From Sepioteuthis lessoniana (lineage: Eukaryota > Mollusca > Cephalopoda > Myopsida > Loliginidae): a stretch of 64,000 bases of DNA. The stretch lies in the NCBI GenBank assembly GCA_963585895.1, contig OY757921.1, forward strand, positions 48,820,527 through 48,884,526, written 5' to 3'. Position numbers and translations under genes: made by a program. The notes under the pieces were generated by a model. It was not told the DNA's origin. It ran no database searches and was given only the letters and a program-made list of their open reading frames with translations. This document shows, in pieces, positions 54,850 through 64,000 of this stretch (position 1 is the first letter of the stretch; every line of letters begins with the position of its first letter).

Positions 54850-55930
54850 AATTCATCATTGAAGCCATGAAAAACTGGAAAGTGAAATTAACAGCAAGAG
54901 GAAAAATTTCAGCAGGGGTGAAAATGCAGAGAGGTATCTTCCTGGGAGATGTGCTTTTGACATTACTAATTGTAATAACAATGATCTCACTTAATTACAT
55001 ACTTAGAAAATGTACTGGGGGCTACAAATTTACAAAATCACAAGAAAAGATTAATCACATTATGTACAAGGATGACATCAATCTGTTTGCAAAAAAATGA
55101 AAAAGAATTGGAGACTGCTTGAAACAATAAGAACATACAGTCAGAATTTTGGAATGGAATTTAGCATAGAAAAATGTACCAGGTTCATAATGAAAAGTGA
55201 AATAGCAGAGGGAATATAATTGCCAAATTAAGAACAAATCTGAATGCTTGGAGAAAAGGAAAATTACAAGTACTTGGGAATATTCAAAGCAGATACCATT
55301 AAAAAGTGGAGATAAAATTTAAAAAAAAAAAAAAAAAAAAGAGTATCTTGGATGAACAAGGTGTCTGGAAAGCTCTGTAACAGGAATCTCATCAAAGGAA
55401 TAAATACCTGGACAGTCGCCCTTGTAAGATACTTGGAACCATTCTTAAAATGGACAAAGAAGGAACTCTGACAAATGAACCAGAAGACAAGTAAATGATG
55501 ACAATGCATTTAGTGTTACATTTGATTGACTGTCAAGAAAAGGAAGAGGAAGAACATTTAAGATTGGGTGAATGCATCAATACGAAGACTCAAGGACTAC
55601 ATTAAAAAGAGCACATCTAGTGGACCACAGAATGAAAATCAAAGAAAGTGAAATAAGAGGCAAGTATTTAGACCTTGCTAGAGAATTAAGATAGCTGTAG
55701 AACATGAGGGTGACAGTGATACCAATTATAGTTTGTGCACTTGGAACAGTCTCCAAAGACTTGGAAAGGAGACTGGAAGAGTTGGAAATCAGATGATGAA
55801 TCTAGACCATCCAAACTACAGCATTGTTGAGATCGGCCAAAATATTGAGAAGTGTCTTGGAGACCGGAGATCACTCAGACTCCAGTGGAGGACCATCAGC
55901 GAATTTTGGTTTGAGAAACTCACAAGGAGT
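54850..55930 (+). pseudogene. LINE reverse-transcriptase remnant (different family)
   Basis: Frame 54867-55100 reads MQRGIFLGDVLLTLLIVITM and HIMYKDDINLFAKK, the G-I-x-x-G-D...Y-x-D-D region of a non-LTR RT with the catalytic tyrosine box read as Y-K-D-D. It continues in other frames with RTYSQNFGMEFSIEKC and ENYKYLGIFKADTIK. After a deletion near 55320 the C-terminus appears: VTVIPIIVCALGTVSKDLER near 55715 and RSLRLQW near 55870. Several stops and shifts; inactive. Confidence 0.75.
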
Positions 55931-56284
55931 AAAATAATAATAATGATTATTGTTATTAAGGGTATTTGCTCTTACATTGGAAATTGCTTTTATTTTTATT
56001 AATCTCAAGAAAAAAATCAGTTAGGATTAAATAATTATAATCATCTATTAGTAAACTTTGCTAACTAAAGTTAAATGTTTTGCATTATACTTAATTAAAA
56101 AGCTTGCTATACTTAACATGATTTTCAATATGCTATATTTCCTGACTTATGTCTTATTTAATGCTATGAAGGAAGTTAGGAAATTCTATGAACTTTGAAA
56201 ATAGGTATATTACTGAAGAGTTTTTTTTTCTATATATGGCTGTCTCTTTACTGTTTTGTGAAGTTAGTTTATACAACATGACAA

Positions 56285-56512
56285 CAGTGGGAAGTCCTTG
56301 TAGCATAGTGGCAAACATGCTGTGCTTTGACATAGTGAGTTCAATCTTCAATCATACTATCACCTTCATTTTTGTACTAATACCCTTAGGAAAGGTATGA
56401 ACTCCTTATTCCCCCCAACTATGGGTTAAATAGTACTGTTACTGTTCATCTACAAGAATAGCTCTGGTATTAAATAACCCACAAATGGTTGATATGCCAT
56501 TAAACAAAGAAA
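56285..56512 (+). repeat. SINE family C, complete-looking
   Basis: A box TAGCATAGTGG (56301-56311), B box GAGTTCAATCT (56337-56347), spacing as in tRNAs. Then ACCCTTAGGAAAGGTATGAA, ACTATGGGTTAAATAGTA and the LINE-like tail TGGTATTAAATAACCC / GGTTGATATGCCATTAAAC. Best-preserved family C copy in the window. Confidence 0.8.
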
Positions 56513-56547
56513 CCCGACCCAAGATAGCAACAATTATACACAAAATC

Positions 56548-56838
56548 TTGACAATGTTTTTTCAATGCAAATGATATGAAGGACCTATCTGAAAATGACA
56601 ACATGGATAGCATTTTGTCTTCTTTGAGAGAAATAAACTCTACCAAAAATTATAGATCTAAACATGATCAATTCCATACAAAGTAATCGTCAAAAAAAAT
56701 CTCTGAGGACTTTGACATATTGTTAAAATGAAACAAAAACTCTCAAAAAAACAACATAAAAAATGTAAATGTGATTTTCTAACCTCTAGGCATAAAATAA
56801 CCCCAGATGGGTTTATATGCCATTAGAATCAATCATGA
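56548..56838 (+). mobile_element. 5'-truncated LINE 3' end
   Basis: Matches 7950-8215 in order and content. The frame near 56595 reads NMDSILSSL, cognate to the LINE ORF2 end. Finishes CATAAAATAACCCCAGATGG and TTTATATGCCATTAG, the same tail as the SINEs. Confidence 0.65.
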
Positions 56839-57029
56839 TATCCAGTTGATTGCATAAACAGCTGTAGAATTTATATATAAGTCAGTGATTTATCTATATA
56901 TTGTATTGTATATTTCTCCATTAGCATTTGTGATAAAATCTTATCTTACTAAAACTTATATTAGTTAGTTGATGTTAAATTTGATAAGCATTCAATTTTG
57001 AATCTTTAAAAAAAAAAAAATAATTGTAG

Positions 57030-57232
57030 GCTGTCTCAATACTCCTGTGTTAAAATTTGTCATAGAATTGTTGTCATCTGTTAATTTTATGAGCCCTGGT
57101 ATGGAGTGTATAAAAGATTTGCAGTTGCCTATACAGCAATTCTCTTCTCTTTATGCCACCAATATTGTTCAAAGAAAGTGTAAGGATGAATACAGCTTGT
57201 TAACAATGTTATTGCGGGAGTTGCCAGAATGA
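57030..57232 (+). CDS. Candidate additional (terminal?) exon, unconfirmed
   Basis: Follows AG at 57028-57029. After two bases the frame stays open for 66 codons with protein-like composition: CLNTPVLKFVIELL, ECIKDLQLPIQQFSSLYATN, DEYSLLTMLLRELPE, then TGA. The acceptor is weak, preceded by an A-run rather than pyrimidines. Its phase (needs one leftover base) does not fit exon 28's main donor but fits the alternative donor at 44245 or an unseen exon between. Function unknown. Confidence 0.35.
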
Positions 57233-57267
57233 GGGTGAAAGCAATATTGGATAGCTTTAACTTCTGT

Positions 57268-57392
57268 GTTTAAATTCAGTTATCCTTCTCTTAGACTGGT
57301 TATTCACCAGAACTATAAAGCTCAGTCTGCCTTACTATTTTACTCTCAGCTTGAGGGAATGAAAAGATTGATTCATGTCTTGCATCATATTA
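57268..57392 (-). repeat. SINE family B fragment, minus orientation
   Basis: GCTCAGTCTGCCTTACTATT, CTCAGCTTGAGGGAATGAAA and GATTCATGTCTTGCAT are the reverse of the family central block. Confidence 0.55.
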
Positions 57393-57834
57393 TAACCTTT
57401 GAAAATCATAGCTTTCTTAGAGCTTTATAAATTCATTTTTTTTATTTTGCCTTTTATCTCAGAGAAATAACTTTGTGGTTCTTTTGCGCTTCAATTAAAT
57501 CTTTGCCTCTGAAATAAATAAACTATCATTTGTAGTGTTAAAAGAAATGGAAACTAATCACTTGAATTTACATTTTTGGTAATTCCACCTTTGACATAAA
57601 AGAGGGACTTGTAAAATCAAAGAAACTCGAGTGAATATGTTAATATCTGAATATTATATATGACCATCATAAATATCTTTCCTTTACTTATTGGTCTAAA
57701 ACAGACACTATTTAGTTTATCTTTTTGTTTCTCTCCTTTTCTTTTTGAGTGAAATAGATTTTCAAGTCATTGAAGAAAGTTCAAAACAATGATATTTTTA
57801 ATTGAAGATACGAAAATACAGAAGGGAATTCCCC

Positions 57835-58045
57835 CTGGTGCTGTGACTTACATGCGAGATTGTGACATCATAATAAATGAGTTTAAACTCCAGTCATACT
57901 ATTATGTTCACTTTTAGACAAATACCCTTAGGAAAGATATGGCTTTTTTATCCCTCCACCTCCCTCAGCTATGGGTTAAATTATACCATAACTGTTCTTC
58001 TACAAGGATAGTTTTGGTATTAAATAACCCTCAAAAGGTTATTAA
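57835..58045 (+). repeat. SINE family C
   Basis: B-box-like GAGTTTAAACTCC, central ACCCTTAGGAAAGATATGG, CAGCTATGGGTTAAATTATA, and tail TTTTGGTATTAAATAACCC. The tail then degenerates into short AAAGGTGTCATTA repeats (58045-58110). Confidence 0.65.
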
Positions 58046-58359
58046 AAAAAGGTGTCATTAAAAAAGGAATCAAAGCAAAACCAAACCAAAGGTGTCATTA
58101 AAAAAATCAAACCAAACCAAAAAGTACAGAGCATACAAAATAAAATCTGTTTATTATAGTTTTATATTAGTTTATGTCGAAGCTTAACAACAACCCAAAC
58201 CAAGATAAAGATACAAAAAGAAATGATGCAGCTTCTATTCCTTAACCCAATTTAAAAAAAACAACCTTTTTACAGACTTGGACAAATTAAAAAAAGAAAG
58301 AAAAAATTTTCCATCATTTTATTGTTGGTTATATTTATTTTCAATTTGAAAAAATTTTT

Positions 58360-58529
58360 TTACAGTCCATTGGAGTGTTCCCAAAGCATATTTTCATGAC
58401 CCTTGGACAACAGAGCACCATTAATCTTGAGTCCTGCCTCGCAGTATCCTACAATACCATCAGACTTGGTTTTTCTGCCACATTGTACAGCCTCTTTATG
58501 TTGGCGTTTGTTGTATTCACAACTTTCCA
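58360..58529 (-). CDS. Candidate minus-strand terminal exon, unrecognised protein
   Basis: On the minus strand an acceptor-like TACATTTTGTTAG ends at 58530. The frame then stays open for 55 codons: ESCEYNKRQHKEAVQCGRK, TKSDGIVGYCEAGLKINGAL, LSKGHENMLWEHSNGL, then TAA at 58362-58360. Two AATAAA signals follow within about 45 nt (near 58339 and 58319). Three Cys in the first half. I do not recognise the family. It could be the 3' exon of an antisense gene, a retrocopy, or a transposon piece. No upstream exon found. Confidence 0.4.
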
Positions 58530-60420
58530 CTAACAAAATGTAGGGGGATAATTATTATCTCCCTTAGAGAATGGGCATGTTTGTTGGAGGCTTTGTTGGG
58601 TGTCACATGGCAGTCACAGAGAACCATTCGTAACATCTTTTGCCTCTGTTTTTTGGACAGGAGAGATATTATCTTGGATCCTGCTAAGGAACAGTAAAAC
58701 CATATGCCTATTTTACTTTCCTGTAGTAATATACCACTACACCTCCCATACCTCACCTGTGGTTTTGACTGTGTCACTGTTGTTGTCTCAATATCAACCA
58801 GAAGGCCATTTTCTGGTCAAACACAGGTGTCAGCAATCTCCTTACTGTCCCCACCTCACTGGGTTGAAGGTCAACCTGTAATTAACCCTCTACCTGCCAC
58901 TTTGTGAATTTGACCTCAGGTATAAAGGTCAAAAAGTTGAAGTGGGTCATGCTGAGAATATCTGTCGGCTGTGAAAGAAATGATATAAGAAAATTCATCA
59001 AATAAGAACAAACTCTTCTTTAACATTGAAATCGTATTTTTATAAGCCTGGTTTTTACAATACTTTGAACCATAAGTTACAAGGCAAAGCAATGGCCAGT
59101 CCAAAGTGTAGTCGACACAGTTATGTTGAATTCTTAACTTCTACAAAGTCAGATAAAAATTCTTAGTATCGCCTCTTCTGATACTATTCTGGCACAAAGA
59201 ATGGGTTTTGGAGCTAACAATAACTCTCAGGGATTAAAATTTGTTGCAGGTAAATACTTGGCTTTGCTGGAGTTCTCTAAGTAGCAGAATTAAGTTTTTC
59301 CTCTCTCTCCCTCTGTCTTTCTGTGGGGACAAAGGACTCAAATGACGTAGGTCGATCTAGCCACTGACTTTTGTGCATTCTTTAAAGTCTGATAGTTTAA
59401 ATAATCTTCCCCCCTATATCGGGGTAGTGTCTGAGGGGGGTAAGGGGAATACCTCCAAAATGACAAACCCTAACTGATTTCCATTAATCAGGATTTCACA
59501 GACCCCTGTGATATTTCAAGTATGGGAAAATTGTCCAACCTTTTTCAATCAGGAGGTCATTCAAGCTTCTCCCTCCCTGTCAGATTTACTTATCAATATA
59601 CCTCTTAACACCTTTAGTTTTGATGAATCAATTCACTCTGCCCTCCCATAACCAGGAGGGCATTCCAAGTATCATACAACCCCCTGAATTTGCATAGGCT
59701 AAAGGATTAACTCATTAATCTTTGTTATCTGACCTGTCAGACATAAAAATTTTCTCAAAGATGAAACCCAGATCTGTGGACATTAAAGTTTTATTATTGT
59801 TTTTGGCTAATGACAACCAGAGACCTGTTGTCATAAAAATCCTTTCAAACCATTTTTGGCCAAGCAATGAAATCCAAGTGTCTGATTCTTTTAGTGTTTT
59901 TCTTAGGCCAACATTGCACTAAGTGGGCCGATGACCTTCCCTGCTCCTAATCCCCACTGTAATTGACTTTCGGGTCATTGACCTTGTACCAAGTCCTTTC
60001 TAGTGGGAGGCAGAGACAAATATTGGGATGAGGCCAATGGCATTAATTTGCTATTGGCTTTGACTCCAGCGGGCATTGTTTAGCAAAAGCAGATTGAGGC
60101 CAAAAGGCCTCTGGCTTTAGCTGGGAAAACTGCATCATTGACACTTTTGTTACTTTTGTATAGCACTGGACCCTGCTGTCTAGTTTAAGCTATAATCAGG
60201 CATCTGTGCCTGGACCCATGTTTTGGTCCATATCCAGCTAGGCTCATCAGGCCCACATTGCACTAAGTGAGCCAATGACCAGCATAGTCAAACAGGGCTT
60301 GAGCCTGACCTTCCCTTCCCCTAATCCCCATTATAATCAACCTTCGGGTCATTGACCTTGTGTCAAGTCCTGTCTGGTGGGAAGTAGAGGCAAATACAGC
60401 CCTTGTGTCATAGTAAGCTA
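58530..60420. other. Less AT-rich block with internal direct repeat, probable interspersed element
   Basis: Composition differs from flanks. 59908-60027 and 60249-60395 are direct repeats sharing CATTGCACTAAGTG, CCTAATCCCCA and CGGGTCATTGACCTTGT. 59722-59850 has a weaker internal repeat (ACATAAAAATTTTCTCAAA against TCATAAAAATCCTTTCAAA). No coding domain or LTR structure was recognised. Confidence 0.5.
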
Positions 60421-61379
60421 GCAAACTTTTTCCATTTTTGTACTTCTTCCATATTCTACTAGTTCATGCAACAATGTGTATATTTCTCACTGTTGGGGCA
60501 TTTTTGTATATTTAAAAAATAATTTTTTTCAATACTATTGGTATGTATATAAAAGGTTAAAAAATTTTGTTTGTACAAATGTGTTTAGCTTATCTTTCCT
60601 TTTGTTGAGTTCAGTATTAGTATATCACAGATATACTAATGCTAAAATGCTCCTTGGTAAGTGGGGACTCTACTAAATATTTTCTTTAGCACCAAGCTTT
60701 CTAATAAAAATATTAAATCAGTGATGTTTACTTATTTTGTTTCTACTTATCTTTGCCCTTTTATCAAATTCTCTTAAAACTTTTTATTTTCTTTGATATG
60801 CCTTTTCTATCAATAATTGTAAAATGCATCTTATTATTTTAATGCTATAATAAAACTAAATGGCATAGCATTGATTACCATTTTGAATATTTGTCACTGT
60901 AAAAAAATGTTAAGCTCCCATGTATAGTTTTATGTTGTAATTTATGAGTGACACAATTCAAATAAATTTGTTCCTGAATTGTGATGCTTAAAGATCAGTT
61001 ACAGTTAACCAACAAAAACAGTAACCATAGAATTAATTCTGTTGTAGCACCAATTTTCAGTAGCAACTTCCATTGATCAAGACTGGATGCATAATAAAAA
61101 ATGTCTTATGGCTTTAGAAGTCTGTCAGTTGAATGCATGCCACTAAAACTGGTTCTAGTCATAAAGCAATGCTTTGTAAGTTAGCTCTTTTGACTTGGTG
61201 AATTTGATAATAACAGGGTGCCTCATTATTGTAGTTTTGCACTAGTACCAAACTGTTGAAAAATATTTGAATTAATTGTTGGGTGATATTTTTGTTATGA
61301 AGTGAGAAGACTTCTAAATATACTATCAAATTGCTTCTTGTTTACAAATCAAATGACAAATTCTTGATTAAATTATCAG
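60421..61379. other. Stretch without recognised genes
   Basis: AT-rich sequence with no repeat or coding signal that I can support. Confidence 0.65.
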
Positions 61380-62120
61380 TCCAGTTGGCTGGACCTGTAG
61401 AATACACCAACTGCATCTCTGCAGAGAGGTAAGACCCCCCCCTTCTCCTACAAACGAGTGTCCTGGATAAAATGCTAAACCATCAGATGGTGAAGTTCCA
61501 GTACTCAAGCCTTGGGAAATGTGGACTATGCTTTTATTGCTGTTACACTCAGATCCACTCTGACCTAGAGTCGTAGTACCCATCAGGGTCCCATTTATGA
61601 GTCAAATAGACCTATTTAATCATTTGCTATACTTGAAACTATTTAACTGTGTGCAAACAAATAATGTTAAATTGAATTGTTGATATTACTTGGCAATGCT
61701 TTAAACAATTTAACTGTGTGCAAATGAATGAATAATGTTGACTAGAATTATTTGTATTAGATAGCAATACTTGAAACCATTTAGTGTCCTGGATGCAACA
61801 TTAAACTGCTTATGATTTGAGATTCAAGTCTTGAAGTTTGGGGAATGTAGAGTAGCCCTTCATTACCATGACTTTCAGGTTCACTCTGACCCAAAGTGGT
61901 AGTACCTGTTCAGGCCCATCTATGGATCTGATAGAACTATTTAATCTTTTACCTGGGATTATTATTAATATTAAATAGAATTACTAATGTCAAATAGCAA
62001 TACTTGAAATGATTTAACTGTGTGCAAACAATAAATAGCAATACATGTTTAAAAATAATGTTAGCTACAAACTATTTATTTACAAGGTTCGATATGCCAC
62101 AGAACACAACCAACCAACCT
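61380..62120 (+). repeat. Interspersed repeat family A, longest copy with internal duplication
   Basis: Opens CCTGTAGAATACACCAACTG and CTCTGCAGAGAGGTAAGAC. The middle block (61461-61625) recurs diverged at 61786-61945: TGTCCTGGATAAAATGCTAA against TGTCCTGGATGCAACATTAA, and CTCTGACCTAGAGTCGTAGT against CTCTGACCCAAAGTGGTAGT. Ends GATATGCCACAGAACACAAC and CAACCAACC. Confidence 0.65.
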
Positions 62121-62237
62121 TGATTAAATTATATCCAAGAGAATATAATAATGATTATAAAATTATCTAAAGGTTTAAAATAGTAAAATTTATTCATGTA
62201 TAATTTTCATGCTTCCAATTCTTATTTACACATATGT

Positions 62238-62242
62238 GTGTG

Positions 62243-62273
<31 letters not shown>
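62238..62273. repeat. (TG)n(TA)n microsatellite
   Basis: Short TG part followed by a TA run. Confidence 0.9.
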
Positions 62274-62274
<1 letters not shown>

Positions 62275-62607
62275 ACATACCAGTGGCAGTTGAGTGTTGA
62301 GTAGTTTCAGATTTCATATGTGTTTGTATTATTTTAAACATGAAAGTGAATATAGAATCACTTGAACATCCAAATAACTTTCTCTAACTCTGGTTGTTCA
62401 TCTCTCTTTGTCATGTATTTTTGATAATGAAACTGATTATGGAAGACTTTTTTACTTTTACACATTTCTTATGCATAAGTGCATTCAAGCCCTTTTTGTA
62501 AAACTAACCCTGTATTAAGACTACCTCTCAGAAAAGTTAAATATTACTTGGATTGGAAAAAGCATAGAAAAAATTTAATAGCTTGAAAAATTAATCTTCA
62601 CACATAT

Positions 62608-62762
62608 ATTGATCTAAATTAGGATAGTGTAGACATGGTCAACTCAATGCCATTGACTCTGTCGATGTTCTCCTAACTTAAATCTATATATGCTCTATCA
62701 CTGTTATTGAGCATTCTTTATGAATATCACAAACTGCATTTTTTATATATATATATATATAT
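62608..62762 (+). repeat. Repeat family D, short-loop copy
   Basis: Hairpin arms 62619-62646 and 62650-62676 (TTAGGATAGTGTAGACATGG against GATGTTCTCCTAA) are nearly adjacent: the region that in other copies holds the hammerhead-like core is missing. Ends in a TA microsatellite (62744-62762). Confidence 0.6.
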
Positions 62763-64000
62763 AAAATAATCTTATCTATTTTGGAACAGTTTAGTAACAG
62801 TGAGGTAAAGTATTCTAATTTCTTAAAACTTGGTAAGTAAAATTCTTTTTCTTTTAAATATTCAAAATAAATTTATTGCTAAAGAACTACTATAATTCGA
62901 AAGAATAAAAGAGCTCTTGATTTATGATTTATAGAAAATAGCCCGGATTAAAATTTGGTATAAATTTATTCATAAAAAATAAGATTCATTTTCCATTTGG
63001 CTGATATTTACATTGAATATAAAATCAGTAGAATGAATCATATTCTCAGCAAGAAAATAATATCCTGTTAAAGATCTATGCCATTATTTGCAATGTTCAG
63101 GTCACTCTGTACCTTTCTCTGCTCAACAAATTTAGTGCAGAACTCTTGTCATTTTTACTATCCAATGTAGATGTTGGCTTGCTGACAAAAATCTGTAAAG
63201 ACATGTATGAAGACTCATTCTTCACTCACAGGCATATTGAGTGCTACTGACTCCATCATGGTATTTATGATATGAACATTGCAAAGCCTGTTATCAGATT
63301 AATGACTTATTTATGTTGTGTACAGTGCAACCTGTGTGGTGATTGGATAGATTTACTTAGTTTATAAAAAGATTTAAACTGAGATGTTAAAAGCAAGACT
63401 GATTAATAGTTCTTTCAAGTTAATGTGATTGTTGTTGGCCTCTGGTGGTCAGTTTTACTGGGTTTCTCTAAACTTCACTTTAGTGTGCAGGTAGGTTTGA
63501 AAGTTATTCTGGCTTATTATTGAAATGAAATTCTTGATTGATTGTGGCAGATAAATATGTGGCTCTGTACTTATCAATCATTTACCTGCTGTTCTTTATT
63601 ACTTATAACCTGATAAAATAGGAAATTAAATGTAAGTATATTTTTTGATAGGGAAAATAACTGTATTTCTTTAAAGTAATTCAACCATTCTCAGAATTAG
63701 AGAAAATTCTGCTAAATTTACAATTCAATCAATTCTGCAAACAAGGTAGGCATTAAAACATTTGTTATTTTACAGAATATTGATTTTTTTTTTAAATTCT
63801 TGCTGTATTCATTGAAGATTTCAGCATATTTTGCTAATAGTTATTACTTTTTTTTTTGTAGTCATAATTGTTGGTAATTCAAGATGAAATATTTGTGGGT
63901 ACAAATGTTTTTTGTGTCATATTTTCTGCTGTCATTATTTAATTTTAGGTTGTTGCTGATTTATGGAAAATATTTTCCCCACTTCAGGTTGGACTTAGTC
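62763..64000. other. Window end, no recognised gene
   Basis: Mostly AT-rich. Near the very end, two acceptor-like sites (AG at 63947-63948 and at 63986-63987 after TTTTCCCCACTTC) could open a further exon cut by the window, but too little remains to judge. Confidence 0.5.

Overview
This window is eukaryotic, AT-rich and dominated by long introns. It most probably comes from a cephalopod mollusc (octopus or squid). That placement is an inference from the repeats: tRNA-derived SINEs sharing a central block, a Penelope-like element with hammerhead motifs, a Jockey/I-type LINE whose 3' tail recurs on SINEs, and abundant (TA)n microsatellites. It was not tested by a search.

The left two thirds (70-44263, + strand) hold 28 consecutive internal exons of one gene, joined in a continuous frame of 1454 codons plus 2 nt. 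I read it as the centrosomin / CDK5RAP2 / myomegalin (PDE4DIP) family: a coiled-coil scaffold of pericentriolar material and Golgi that recruits gamma-tubulin complexes. The first exon matches the end of the conserved N-terminal CM1 (Cnn_1N) region, so the true start lies left of the window. Exon 28 ends in a splice donor, so the gene continues to the right; the C-terminal CM2 domain is not visible. Exons 6-20 are almost all short phase 0-0 coiled-coil exons, several exactly 96 bp. They are followed by a 1587-bp exon.

The introns carry a mutated Jockey/I-type LINE (18.9-21.6 kb), 3' ends of related LINEs, SINEs in both orientations, mariner remnants, foldback elements and microsatellites.

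The right third (44264-64000) is probably a long intron of the same gene, or the gene's 3' flank. Its main content is a Penelope-like retroelement (51.26-52.80 kb) flanked by near-identical inverted arms of about 256 bp, each with a complete-looking hammerhead ribozyme. It also holds RT remnants of another LINE (54.85-55.93 kb), several SINEs, a less AT-rich block with internal direct repeats (58.4-60.4 kb), a possible extra + strand exon at 57.03 kb and a possible minus-strand terminal exon at 58.36-58.53 kb.

No prokaryotic features, CRISPR arrays, rRNA genes or convincing tRNA genes were seen.
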